Assembly: GCF_034067285.1 (NCBI RefSeq)
Contig: NZ_CP139286.1
Location: forward strand, 806,001-870,000
Direction: 5' to 3'
DNA length: 64,000 nt
Origin: Acinetobacter pittii
GTDB lineage: Bacteria > Pseudomonadota > Gammaproteobacteria > Pseudomonadales > Moraxellaceae
A program made the translations under genes and the position numbers. A model generated the notes under the pieces. The model did no database searches and was not told the DNA's origin. It saw only the letters and a program-made list of their open reading frames with translations. Numbering within the stretch: the stretch's first letter is position 1; every line of letters starts with the position of its first letter. Shown piece after piece: positions 43,438 through 51,341 of the stretch.

Positions 43438-44550
43438 TTAGATATTGATTCTTGTTTGCGCCGTTTTAATATGTTCAAGATAAGCACGAATACGAGTCAC
43501 GTATTGAACCGCTTGCTTATATCGACCATTTCGCATTTTATTACTTTGCAAATAATCGTAAAGATTAACCCACTGATTTGGGTCTTTCCCTTGTGCTTGC
43601 AAGCGCTTCTGAATCTGACTTACCGCACCCGGTCCCATGTTATAGGCCACAAGCGCGTACCAGTTCCGATCAGGGAATGGAATATTATCAAATTCACTTA
43701 ACATTAAATCGTAATACTTCGCTCCACCTTGAATGCTCTGAGTTGGATCACTACGATTGCTCACACCCATTGCTCGAGCAGTGCTATTGGTTAGCATCAT
43801 TAAGCCACGTACACCTGTGGGAGAAACAGATTCAGGCTTTAAATACGATTCTTGATAACCAATTGCGGCAAGTAAATGCCAATCTAGATCATACTTCGCT
43901 GCACTTTGCTTAAAGCTCGCTTTATAAATCGGTAAACGTGTGCTTAAGTCACGTTGAATGGTTGACCATGCTTCTGGTTTCACCACATTGCGATTATAAA
44001 AAGAAGCAAGCTGCTGGGTCACACCATTTTGCTTACTTTGGCATACAAAGCCACTGGCAGTCTGGGTGAGTGGGTCATCAGCCTGTTTAAATACCCAACT
44101 TAACTCTGGGTTTAAACCATTTTTTTGCAAATTTGTTGTGTCACCACAACTTGCAGAAAATGACATCAAACCTTTGTTTTCGATTGTGCTTAAACCTGCT
44201 GTAGTCATTGCAAAGTTTGCTTTACCTTGCTGGACCCATCTAAGTGCAGTGGCATTGTCTGCCACGATTTTAAAGTCCAGCTTTACATTTAGGTTCTGTG
44301 CATAGTTACGCGCTAGGTCATAACCAAAACCATGTAAAAACTGATCTTCTTTGAAAACGGTTGTCGGGCTTTCTACCGCAACAACAGTTAGAGTGTTTGT
44401 GTTAACTACAGTATTGTACTGTAGGGTTTTACCTGCATTAAGACTATGAAATGGGAGAAGCATAGTACTGAGTGCAAGTGCTTTTAACGGGAGAGAAGAA
44501 AATAAAGAGTTAAGGCAAAGCCTCGACCCAGAACTTGAATTACTGTGCAT
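43438..44550 (-). CDS. mltF: MltF-like membrane-bound lytic transglycosylase
   Basis: A 370-residue protein with an N-terminal export signal (hydrophobic LKALALSTMLLPF then SLNA), a solute-binding (SBP_bac_3) domain around residues 45-205 that includes HGFGYDLARNYAQNLNV, and a C-terminal SLT domain with catalytic Glu in AAIGYQESYLKPES, TGVRGLMMLT and LVAYNMGPGAV. That domain order is MltF's, although the protein is shorter than E. coli MltF (about 518 residues). The ATG at 44550 lacks an obvious Shine-Dalgarno, and the true start may be a later Met. Confidence 0.85.
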   Translation of the reverse strand: MHSNSSSGSRLCLNSLFSSLPLKALALSTMLLPFHSLNAGKTLQYNTVVNTNTLTVVAVESPTTVFKEDQFLHGFGYDLARNYAQNLNVKLDFKIVADNATALRWVQQGKANFAMTTAGLSTIENKGLMSFSASCGDTTNLQKNGLNPELSWVFKQADDPLTQTASGFVCQSKQNGVTQQLASFYNRNVVKPEAWSTIQRDLSTRLPIYKASFKQSAAKYDLDWHLLAAIGYQESYLKPESVSPTGVRGLMMLTNSTARAMGVSNRSDPTQSIQGGAKYYDLMLSEFDNIPFPDRNWYALVAYNMGPGAVSQIQKRLQAQGKDPNQWVNLYDYLQSNKMRNGRYKQAVQYVTRIRAYLEHIKTAQTRINI

Positions 44551-44922
44551 GTTGTCTCCGCTACAGATAATTTATGCCCTAAAAGTCAGACAATAAGCTG
44601 CCATAACTTCTAAAAGTTGATAAATTCAATAAGGGGTGGGCAGTCATGACGTCATTCAAAATGACATGAAATGAAAAAAATAAACTGTGTAGAAAATCTA
44701 CATAGTTTTCGAGTGGGTTAAAAAATGCTCAACATTTAATCTGCGCGCATCATAATATTGAAAAAAAGTAATGTCAAATTTTGTACAATTAAATCTTCGA
44801 TATAACATCATAAACACATGAATTTCTTAAGGAAGAAAATTTATACACTTCTGATGTGAGAAAATAGGGTATAAAATGCTACATCTTGTAAGCGATATGT
44901 TGTTGAACAGTGGTTTTTAATC
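44551..44922. other. Intergenic region between mltF-like gene and greB
   Basis: 372 bases between divergent genes. A possible -10 (TATAAAAT near 44870) lies before greB. No ORF or RNA gene is supported. Confidence 0.4.
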
Positions 44923-45417
44923 ATGAAATCTAACTTAATCACTCGGTCAGGGCATGACAAATTAGTTGCTGAATTAAAACAACTTTGGCATGAAGAACGA
45001 CCTGAAATCACCAAAAAAGTAAACTGGGCGGCAAGCTTGGGTGACCGCAGTGAAAATGCGGATTATCAATACAATAAGCAGCTCCTTAGAAAAATTGATC
45101 GACGTGTACGCTATTTAGGAAAACGCTTAGAAGAATTAAAAATTGTTGATTATTCACCAGAGCAAGACGGCAAGGTTTACTTTGGCGCTTGGGTACAGAT
45201 TGAAAATGAAGAAGGCGAGCAAAAAACTTTACGTATTGTAGGAATCGATGAAATTTATGATCATCATCCGCAACATATCTCAATTGAATCGCCAATGGCG
45301 CGCGCATTGCTCGGTAAAGAAGTCGATGATGAGATCGAAGTACACACGCCATCTGGGAAAAAGCTGTGGTATATCAATACAATTCGCTATGAAAAGACAG
45401 AAAACCCCGAAAATTAA
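44923..45417 (+). CDS. greB: Transcription elongation factor GreB
   Basis: GreB binds the RNA polymerase secondary channel and stimulates cleavage of backtracked RNA. The 164-residue protein has the N-terminal coiled coil with the acidic tip LGDRSENADYQYNKQLLRKID, where the two catalytic acidic residues sit, and the C-terminal FKBP-like domain with ISIESPMARALLGKEVDDEIEV. The sequence resembles GreB more than GreA (RSGHDKLVAELKQLWHEERPE). It precedes the tRNA-Ser gene on the same strand. Confidence 0.94.
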   Translation: MKSNLITRSGHDKLVAELKQLWHEERPEITKKVNWAASLGDRSENADYQYNKQLLRKIDRRVRYLGKRLEELKIVDYSPEQDGKVYFGAWVQIENEEGEQKTLRIVGIDEIYDHHPQHISIESPMARALLGKEVDDEIEVHTPSGKKLWYINTIRYEKTENPEN

Positions 45418-45467
45418 ATAGATTTGTGTTTATTTTGAGCGGTTGAATTAAAAATTAAATAAAAGAT

Positions 45468-45496
45468 TTGCCAACTTGTGTTTTTGTTTATATTAT
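45468..45496 (+). promoter_or_regulatory. Promoter of tRNA-Ser
   Basis: TTGCCA (45468-45473) and TATTAT (45491-45496) are 17 bases apart, with the tRNA beginning ten bases after the -10. Confidence 0.8.
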
Positions 45497-45506
45497 AGCG
45501 CTCGTT

Positions 45507-45596
45507 GGAAGCGTGGCAGAGCGGTTTAATGCACCGGTCTTGAAAACCGACGAGGGTGTGAGTCCTCCGTGAGTTCGAATCTCACCGCTTCCGCCA
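45507..45596 (+). tRNA. tRNA-Ser(UGA)
   Basis: A 90-base class II tRNA with acceptor GGAAGCG/CGCTTCC, anticodon loop CTTGAAA (anticodon TGA), a long variable arm, T-arm AGTTCGAATCT and encoded CCA. A terminator follows at 45608. Confidence 0.96.
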
Positions 45597-45607
45597 AAAT
45601 TCTTAAA

Positions 45608-45640
45608 AAGCCCTTGTTAATGACAAGGGCTTTTTTTTAT
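45608..45640 (+). terminator. Terminator of tRNA-Ser
   Basis: AAGCCCTTGT-TA..-ACAAGGGCTT, ten base pairs, followed by T8. Confidence 0.9.
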
Positions 45641-45704
45641 CTATTTAAAATTTTTTACTTTATATCAATTTGAATAATTAGTAGTAAATCGCATCTGCTT
45701 ATTT

Positions 45705-45905
45705 CATTTTAGCGACTCAACTTCCTTAAGCACTGAAGAGGAGTGCTAATGACAGCAATCACGCTGTGTTAGGGCCATTAACCTTAGTGATGAAAGGTGA
45801 AATATTCCGGCTAAATATGCTTGGATTGGTTCACCAGCCGTGTCCTGGGTTCATAAATAATGAGTTTTTGAGTTGAAAAGCCTCTGTAGAACAGAGGCTT
45901 TTTTA
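45705..45905 (+). ncRNA. Candidate structured non-coding RNA downstream of tRNA-Ser
   Basis: A stretch of about 200 bases ends in a strong terminator (AAAAGCCTCTGT-AGA-ACAGAGGCTTTTTT, 45876-45905), although no gene ends there. It holds successive short hairpins: GCACT/AGTGC around 45739-45755, CAGC/GCTG near 45764-45777, ACCTT/AAGGT near 45780-45798, and an ACCAG/CTGGGT pair near 45830-45850. Two tiny ORFs occur: MTAITLC, with GAGGAG five bases before its ATG, and a 28-codon ORF beginning MKGEIFRLNM. A leader-peptide regulated RNA or a mobile-element relic are both possible. I do not recognise a known family. Confidence 0.4.
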
Positions 45906-46023
45906 CAGGTAAATCATAGTTATTTGACTTAGCTTTAGTCTATTTAAAGGGTATACTTAAATTACCGTATAGATAAAATTAAAAATGATTTTTCATAGAC
46001 CATCCATTAAGTTAAATAGGGGA

Positions 46024-46776
46024 TTAATAAGTATATTTTATCGGAGAAATATCTCCTTTTTTTCTTTCATATTTTTTTGGAATTTTTTTACCAATATATA
46101 GTTTTTTGATATCTTCTGGAGCTTCATCTGCTATGAAACCAAATTTATGGGAATCTGTATCGCGAACTATATGTTGTGGAAAATTCTTTGCTATAGCTTC
46201 TAACCAATTAGCATTGATATAAGCTCCACGTATAATTCCATGAGCGACAGCAAGAATGACCTCAGCTTTTTCAGCTCTGTTTTTATTTACTTTCCATGCA
46301 AATCTAACAGCATCATATATCGAACTATTTTTGATTCCTTTATTGATTGAAATTAATAAAATTTTATGTTCAAAAACTGCTTCTATAGCTGCATATTTTT
46401 GATTAATTTCATGGACATGCATGACACCATTTTCACTATTCCCAGCTCCATTTTGAACATTAGTCAGTCCTAAATAAGCATCAATTAATGCTCCTTCCAC
46501 TTCAAATGCGGTTTGTTCATTTAGAGCATGCCTATGTATTACATGGAGAACTTCTAATCCAGAAGCTTTAATATCTCGAATACGCTGAATTTTATCAGAA
46601 GTTACGTCACTTTCTTTTGATACTTGCTCATCATAGATATGACTAAATATTCTGTTTCCTTTTCCTTTACCAACATAGAATGTTTGTCCATCTCTAGGAT
46701 CGATTAAACGATATACATAATATTGTAAATTTTCTATTACACCAGCTCGAAAGTACTCTTTACTCATTAAATCCAC
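46024..46776 (-). CDS. GIY-YIG nuclease domain protein (LEM-3-like)
   Basis: A 250-residue protein. Residues about 17-110 form a GIY-YIG nuclease domain of the LEM-3-like type: YYVYRLIDPRDGQTFYVGKG with the two Tyr and Gly positions, Arg at 42 (GNRIFSH), and catalytic Glu in EVEGALIDAYLGLTNVQNG. The C-terminal half (residues 120-250) contains a DUF-like segment (VRFAWKVNKNRAEKAEVILAVAHGIIRGAY) that resembles a small-molecule or nucleic-acid adaptor region and ends very basic. It would nick or cut DNA or RNA. It shares strand with, and lies 157 bases after, a predicted PD-(D/E)XK nuclease gene, in an A+T-rich segment beside tRNA-Ser. Biological role unknown; defence is a plausible inference. 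Confidence 0.8.
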   Translation of the reverse strand: MDLMSKEYFRAGVIENLQYYVYRLIDPRDGQTFYVGKGKGNRIFSHIYDEQVSKESDVTSDKIQRIRDIKASGLEVLHVIHRHALNEQTAFEVEGALIDAYLGLTNVQNGAGNSENGVMHVHEINQKYAAIEAVFEHKILLISINKGIKNSSIYDAVRFAWKVNKNRAEKAEVILAVAHGIIRGAYINANWLEAIAKNFPQHIVRDTDSHKFGFIADEAPEDIKKLYIGKKIPKKYERKKGDISPIKYTY

Positions 46777-46933
46777 TTATAAGGCTATAAATTTTATATA
46801 ACTATATGATAAAGATTATAAGAAATAAGTAAAAACTGAGTGTTCTCAATCAACTGATCAACCAAGTTATATCTAAATTGTTGCATTAAAACTTTGTTAA
46901 TTTGAGGAAGTATGGCCTTCCCCAAATTTAATA

Positions 46934-48127
46934 CTAGTTAACAACAGTTTTAGCAAAAATTTTATTTTTATTTGCAAGAGTATAGATTCTGTCGTATAAG
47001 CCTATAAAGCTTTTTTTGTCACCTTTACAAACCATTGAGAATTTATGTAAATCAATAAAATCTAAAAAAATACAAGGTCTATTTAATTGATTGCTTTTAG
47101 ATAAAAGCATTTCGGAATATTTTTCATAATCCTCCAAGAATAGCTCTTTGATTACTATTAACGAATACACATTTTTTTTATCAATATTCTGTGTGAAACT
47201 TTCATTTCCTATCTTAAAGTTAAGTATAGGAGATTTTGATAAATATTTTACAGCACCTTCATATTGGCGTATAGCTTTAGATAAGTGTTTAATTGCCTTG
47301 CTTTTTTTTCTTTCAAGTGTGTTTAATAATAGTTCTTCAGTATTTGGACTATCTTTAGCTTGGATTACTAAAATTTCAGAATTAGTAATAATCATGATAT
47401 CTGCTATCTCCTCGCCATCTTCCAATCGAAGCGGATTTAGAAAAATATTATCAGGTTCAAAAACTCTTCCTAAAATTTTTACTATTTCACTTTCTTGAAA
47501 TGCACCAGGTTCTTCTCTTTCTAACTGTGTATGATAAATCAAATTATCAGTTACATGCTCCTTTGAAGTCGCACATGCATCTAAAATCATATAATTACTA
47601 AGAAGTTCATCTTTTAGAAATTTTAGCTCTAATTTTAAATTTTGATCAAGTTTATCAAGAATAAACCAATCATTAAGCTCTATTTGTAGCACCCTAGAGT
47701 TTATATCTTCAATTCTGATAAATTTAAGTTCTTCAACTTTCCTAGAACAAGTATCATTTTTAGAAATTTCTGCACTACAACTTAGCAACTCATAGTTATT
47801 TTCATTAAAAAAGTGAACTTCGCATTTATCTTGTAATAAGAATTCTTTGTACCAATAACTAAGTTCTTCTTCAAATAATGGAGTTTTAATCACTAATGGT
47901 TCATCTTTATCATCATAGAAAGTAGAAATGATTAAAGGAACGATATTTTTATCATCTCTTATTTCTGTTAAAAAAATTTGAAATCCACTATTAATTTTTG
48001 CAGTTAGGATAAACTCTTTGGGGACTTTAAGTATTAATTTAAATTCATTTCCAATCTTTATAGGTAATATTCCTCCATGTAAGTCTTTAATAATTCCTAA
48101 CAGCTCTGGATACATTATTGTCAACAT
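46934..48127 (-). CDS. Predicted PD-(D/E)XK-type nuclease protein, unknown family
   Basis: A 397-residue protein with strongly A+T-rich codon use (many Ile, Lys, Asn, Leu), unlike its neighbours, suggesting recent transfer. No full-length family is recognised. Residues about 210-262 look like a restriction-endonuclease-fold core: an upstream Glu in FQESEIVKILGRVF, then Asp243 in EEIADIMIITNSEILVIQAKD with Gln256-Ala-Lys258, matching the D...QxK active site of Mrr/NERD-type nucleases. The N-terminal 200 residues are mixed alpha/beta with no motif I know; the C-terminal 100 carry helices and end in a basic tail. No signal peptide or membrane segments. Likely acts with the GIY-YIG gene downstream. 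The ATG at 48127 or an ATG four codons later may be the start. Confidence 0.65.
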   Translation of the reverse strand: MLTIMYPELLGIIKDLHGGILPIKIGNEFKLILKVPKEFILTAKINSGFQIFLTEIRDDKNIVPLIISTFYDDKDEPLVIKTPLFEEELSYWYKEFLLQDKCEVHFFNENNYELLSCSAEISKNDTCSRKVEELKFIRIEDINSRVLQIELNDWFILDKLDQNLKLELKFLKDELLSNYMILDACATSKEHVTDNLIYHTQLEREEPGAFQESEIVKILGRVFEPDNIFLNPLRLEDGEEIADIMIITNSEILVIQAKDSPNTEELLLNTLERKKSKAIKHLSKAIRQYEGAVKYLSKSPILNFKIGNESFTQNIDKKNVYSLIVIKELFLEDYEKYSEMLLSKSNQLNRPCIFLDFIDLHKFSMVCKGDKKSFIGLYDRIYTLANKNKIFAKTVVN

Positions 48128-48347
48128 TGTTTTTAATACTTCCTTTCTTTTAAAGTCCTTGTAATATATGACTTGTTTTCTTAAAATACCATCCTATAAA
48201 ATATATTTAAGTTTGATAATTTCTTAGAATATCTAAAATTAATATACTACATCTTGTACACAATCTTTCTAGGCTGTATTTATTTTCCCTTTATAAACCC
48301 CAATTTAACAATAACCAACTCATTATTTATCCTTACTTTTTAATGAT

Positions 48348-48605
48348 CTATTTTAAAACAAATGTCATTTTGTGTGCTTGACTGCAAAAGGGGAGAGCAC
48401 TATTCTTTGCCTGCTGGCCACATTGCCAGTCGGTTTTAGCAGACCGCATAATAACTCCCGCATCAGAGTCATTCCTTCTGAGGAATAGTCTTGTGTGGTA
48501 GCCACTCGTTCCTTTCCCGTAGCGGTAGGACGGGAGAGGGACACCTACGGGTGTGCTAGTTTGAGTTATTACTAGTCTGCTAACCCTTTCTCGTTCTGCC
48601 ACCAT
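48348..48605 (-). CDS. Ash/Icd-like small ORF of prophage-satellite type
   Basis: An 85-codon ORF whose middle (TSTPVGVPLPSYRYGKGTSG, then HTRLFLRRNDSDAGVIMRS) strongly recalls the Ash family/Icd-like ORFs that sit over the immunity region of P1- and P4-type phages and satellites. The ORF covers the large inverted-repeat structure described for this region, so the conserved entity may be an RNA (C4/CI-like) with the protein reading incidental. No good ribosome-binding site was seen. It points toward the PD-(D/E)XK gene on the same strand. Family assignment is from memory of the sequence pattern. Confidence 0.45.
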   Translation of the reverse strand: MVAERERVSRLVITQTSTPVGVPLPSYRYGKGTSGYHTRLFLRRNDSDAGVIMRSAKTDWQCGQQAKNSALPFCSQAHKMTFVLK

Positions 48606-48794
48606 AACTTTAATGACTTGGCAGAACTCCCAATAAAAAGGAGTTGGCTTTGCACATTCTTAATTTCTTGGCAGCCTTTGCTAAAGTCTATATCGACACA
48701 ACTTAAACGTTAAAGCGGTTTGAACACCTAAGGGTTTTTCAGGCTTTAAATCGTCACGACTAAAACTTAGCAACAATAAAACTTGAGATGTGCC

Positions 48795-48832
48795 AAGCAC
48801 AGTCTTTATAGGCTTTGCTGTGCTTTTTTTCT
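48795..48832 (+). terminator. Plus-strand terminator in the accessory region
   Basis: AGCACAG pairs with CTGTGCT across a 15-base loop, followed by T7. No coding gene ends here on this strand, which implies a non-coding transcript from the upstream inverted-repeat region. Confidence 0.75.
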
Positions 48833-48884
48833 CCCAAAAAAGTATCTCACCTACAACAAGAACTTATTTTAAAACGGTAAAAAT

Positions 48885-49460
48885 ATGCCTCATTCAGAAA
48901 TATCTGCCAAAAAATTACAGGTCATTTGTACTTCAATTCAGCTATTTACGATTTATGGATTTCACAATACAGGGGTAAACCTTCTGATCAAAAAATGCAA
49001 AATTCAGAAGGCGACTTTTTATAATTATTTTCAGTCCAAAGAGCGACTCATTGAAAGATGCATAGCCTTTCAAAAAAGTCGGCTAAAAGAAGAAGTGCTG
49101 GCAATTATTTATTCGCATCGTTACCCAAACTCACAGGATAAACTTAAAGAAATTTTTCTTTTACATGTCGATTTAAATAGCTTTTACCATCTTTTGTTTA
49201 AAGCCATTTTTGAAATAAAACTGCTTTACCCGAAAGCTTATCAAATGGCGATTGAATATAGAAAATGGTTGCTACGAGAGCTTTTTGATCTGATATTTAG
49301 TCTAGAAACCAGTTCATTAAAACCCGATGCCGACATCGTTTTATTTATGATTGATGGGGCAATGGTTCAGCTTTTAGACTCAAACAAAGCAGATGAAAGA
49401 GAGAAATTATTAGACTATTTTTACCAAAAAATCCCCTCACTTTCTCATTCTAAGTCATAG
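48885..49460 (+). CDS. TetR/AcrR-family transcriptional regulator
   Basis: A 191-residue repressor-type protein. The N-terminal helix-turn-helix shows the TetR pattern: SIQLFTIYGFHNTGVNLLIKKCKIQKATFYNYFQSKERLIERCI (helices 1-4, with the YNYF positions). The rest is a helical ligand and dimerisation domain without recognised specificity. No enzyme or transporter gene adjoins on either side within the usual divergent layout, so the target is unclear. Lies at the right edge of the accessory segment and is itself moderately A+T-rich. Confidence 0.88.
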   Translation: MPHSEISAKKLQVICTSIQLFTIYGFHNTGVNLLIKKCKIQKATFYNYFQSKERLIERCIAFQKSRLKEEVLAIIYSHRYPNSQDKLKEIFLLHVDLNSFYHLLFKAIFEIKLLYPKAYQMAIEYRKWLLRELFDLIFSLETSSLKPDADIVLFMIDGAMVQLLDSNKADEREKLLDYFYQKIPSLSHSKS

Positions 49461-49529
49461 ATCCTAAGTTTGAATAGAACGTGAGAATAGATCAAAAGTT
49501 TGGCTTATAGCATTCAGCTAGTCATTTCA

Positions 49530-49551
49530 ATAAAAGCCCTCAAATGAGGGC
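49530..49551 (-). terminator. Terminator of the metal-dependent hydrolase gene
   Basis: On the minus strand GCCCTC-ATTT-GAGGGC is followed by TTTTATT, 17 bases past the stop of the gene at 49568-50431. Confidence 0.75.
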
Positions 49552-49567
49552 CTACATATTGATTTTT

Positions 49568-50431
49568 CTAGCTTAGAGACTCTTTTAAAAAACCTTGTTG
49601 GCCAAATAGTTTTTCACGAAATTCGGCCTCTAATTGCTCGGTTTGCATGTGTAAGGGGTTAAAATTTTCATCTCTGACATCAAGCATATCTACAAATGCT
49701 TTCGATAAAATTCCCAACCGATTAACTCCTCCAAATCCTAAATAAACGCCGTCCTTTAATTGCTTTAAGCTAAATCTAATATCTTTTCTTTTTAAAATTT
49801 TTATCCAATATTCAAACATAATAGGCATGATAAGTTTTGTGACTCTAGCTAAAGCGAGTTTTCTATTTTTGCTCGAGTTGCCACCGATCGCATTTAACAC
49901 ATCAAATGCGACCGACTTATGTTCAAGCTCTTCGAGTGCATGCCACTCCCAAAGATTTCTGCTCTCTTGTGTAGTTTTTCTTTTAATTAACTGATCTGTG
50001 AGCAATAGACGAGCGAGGGTAGCCGTGTAGTGTTCCATGACTACGGTCGCCGCGACTTGTTCGACCGTTGAAAGTTTACGTAACTTATCCAAACGTGCTT
50101 TGGTTTTGGCCTCAATCTCGATTACTTCAGGGTAGTTAGAATGTATGAGGTGATTGTTCAGGGTTTTATGTTCACGACTATGAAAGGCTTCTTGAGCAAT
50201 AAAGGCTCTGATATCTTCTAAAAGTTTTTCATCTTTAATTTGGCTTCGAACATTTCTGATACTTTCAATAAAGAACATTTCACCCGGAGGAAACATGGCG
50301 GAAAGTACAACGAACAAAGAAGTAACAACAGGATTTTCTTCGTAATAAAAAGAGTAACTTTTATTCGTATCGTAAGAAAGTTCAACATTACGACGAACAA
50401 TTTTTTGATTTGTAGCGAGAGCTGTATTCAT
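49568..50431 (-). CDS. Predicted metal-dependent hydrolase (PF10118, ferritin-like diiron)
   Basis: A 287-residue soluble protein of the Metal_hydrol (PF10118/COG3687) family. Ligand-like motifs appear in three helices: FIAQEAFHSREH, VMEHYTATLA and WHALEELEHKSVAFDV, a ferritin-like diiron arrangement. Reactions are unproven; relatives are associated with fatty-acid or hydrophobic-compound metabolism. It is transcribed divergently from the TetR gene at 50539, with 107 bases between, so it is very probably that repressor's target. No signal peptide is present. Confidence 0.88.
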   Translation of the reverse strand: MNTALATNQKIVRRNVELSYDTNKSYSFYYEENPVVTSLFVVLSAMFPPGEMFFIESIRNVRSQIKDEKLLEDIRAFIAQEAFHSREHKTLNNHLIHSNYPEVIEIEAKTKARLDKLRKLSTVEQVAATVVMEHYTATLARLLLTDQLIKRKTTQESRNLWEWHALEELEHKSVAFDVLNAIGGNSSKNRKLALARVTKLIMPIMFEYWIKILKRKDIRFSLKQLKDGVYLGFGGVNRLGILSKAFVDMLDVRDENFNPLHMQTEQLEAEFREKLFGQQGFLKESLS

Positions 50432-50538
50432 TTTTTTAACTCATCTTTAAAAAATAATTGATCAAATTTTGATTTCAACTAGAATTTATCAATGAATTTA
50501 TACGGAAAAAAGACGGATTTTTAGAAGGATAAAAGGTA

Positions 50539-51156
50539 ATGGTAACTATAAGAAAACCAAAACAAAATAGAGCTAAAAATACATTTGAGTCTATAGTAAG
50601 TGCAGGATTTATCTCTGTTATGAAAAATGGCTTAGACCATACAACTGTGCTTAAAGTGTGTGAGATAGCAGGGGTAGGATCGGGAAGTTTTTATGAATAT
50701 TTCAAAAATAAAGAAGCACTTTTCATTGAGATGCAGCAGCATTTTATTATGGAAATATCGAAAGTCATTTATGACGTAATTCCTGAAATTTTAGATTTAG
50801 AGATCCCTGAAGCAATCAGAACAATTTTTTTAAAAATCGGTGAATTTTTGGCAAAAGATAATAATAAATATTTTTATTGGCTTAGTGTTTCTTCTAAATA
50901 TAGTACTGAAGCAAGCCATGTAAAAGCTGTAAAAGCGATCAATGTCTTAGCCATTGAATATGCCATGAAACATCCTGAAGTATTAAAAATCAAAAACTTG
51001 AAAATGATGGTTTATATTTTGATTCATTCAAGTATTGCTTTAACGATGAACTTTTTTACTTCACAAAATATGGGTTTTACTTTTGAAGAATTAGTTGACT
51101 GCTTAATTAACCTTACAATGTCATACATAGAGAATGATAGAAATAAGGTGGTTTAA
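50539..51156 (+). CDS. TetR/AcrR-family regulator, divergent from metal-dependent hydrolase
   Basis: A 205-residue TetR-type regulator. HTH region: RAKNTFESIVSAGFISVMKNG and TTVLKVCEIAGVGSGSFYEYFKNKEALF, the standard helices 1-4. The C-terminal helical domain is not assignable to a ligand. RBS AAGGATAAAAGGTA precedes the ATG. The 107-base divergent gap to the hydrolase gene should hold the shared operator; a palindrome could not be pinned down by eye. Confidence 0.9.
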   Translation: MVTIRKPKQNRAKNTFESIVSAGFISVMKNGLDHTTVLKVCEIAGVGSGSFYEYFKNKEALFIEMQQHFIMEISKVIYDVIPEILDLEIPEAIRTIFLKIGEFLAKDNNKYFYWLSVSSKYSTEASHVKAVKAINVLAIEYAMKHPEVLKIKNLKMMVYILIHSSIALTMNFFTSQNMGFTFEELVDCLINLTMSYIENDRNKVV

Positions 51157-51166
51157 CTTAACCTTT

Positions 51167-51241
51167 ATGATGACTGCGCCAATGGAGCCTTCAGCTTTAG
51201 AAGAACTTAAAGAAAAATGTATTAAATCTAAAACCCATTAA
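51167..51241 (+). pseudogene. Possible remnant of a gene 3' end (24 codons)
   Basis: A short ORF reading MMTAPMEPSALEELKEKCIKSKTH sits between a TetR gene and a lipoprotein gene. Its helical acidic/basic content looks like the C-terminal end of an enzyme, not a free peptide, and no Shine-Dalgarno precedes it. It may be what is left after a deletion. The reading is weak evidence only. Confidence 0.25.
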
Positions 51242-51341
51242 ACTTAGTTTGCTTAGTTGAATTAAGAAAAGTAGCTATAAAGTTGCGTAATAGAGGCTTA
51301 TTCGGCTGCTTTTACTTACATTTTTAGATGAGGTAGAATTT

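Larger units (their letters stand above)
48128..48884. other. Accessory intergenic region with complex inverted repeats
   Basis: 757 bases without a confident gene. The left 220 bases are A+T-rich and plain. From about 48350 the base composition shifts and there are many stems (CTGGC/GCCAG at 48414-48429, ATTCC/AGGAAT near 48470-48486, TCCCGT/ACGGGA at 48515-48535, ACACC/GGGTGT at 48541-48554, AACTCC/GGAGTT near 48625-48646), enclosed by a long imperfect inverted repeat (48432-48457 with 48563-48585). The right part ends in a plus-strand terminator at 48795-48832. Confidence 0.6.

Noticed and set aside
45507..46023. Attachment-site duplication of the tRNA-Ser 3' end
   Set aside because: No copy of the tRNA 3' end was found downstream within the accessory block, and no integrase is present, so active island integration is not supported.
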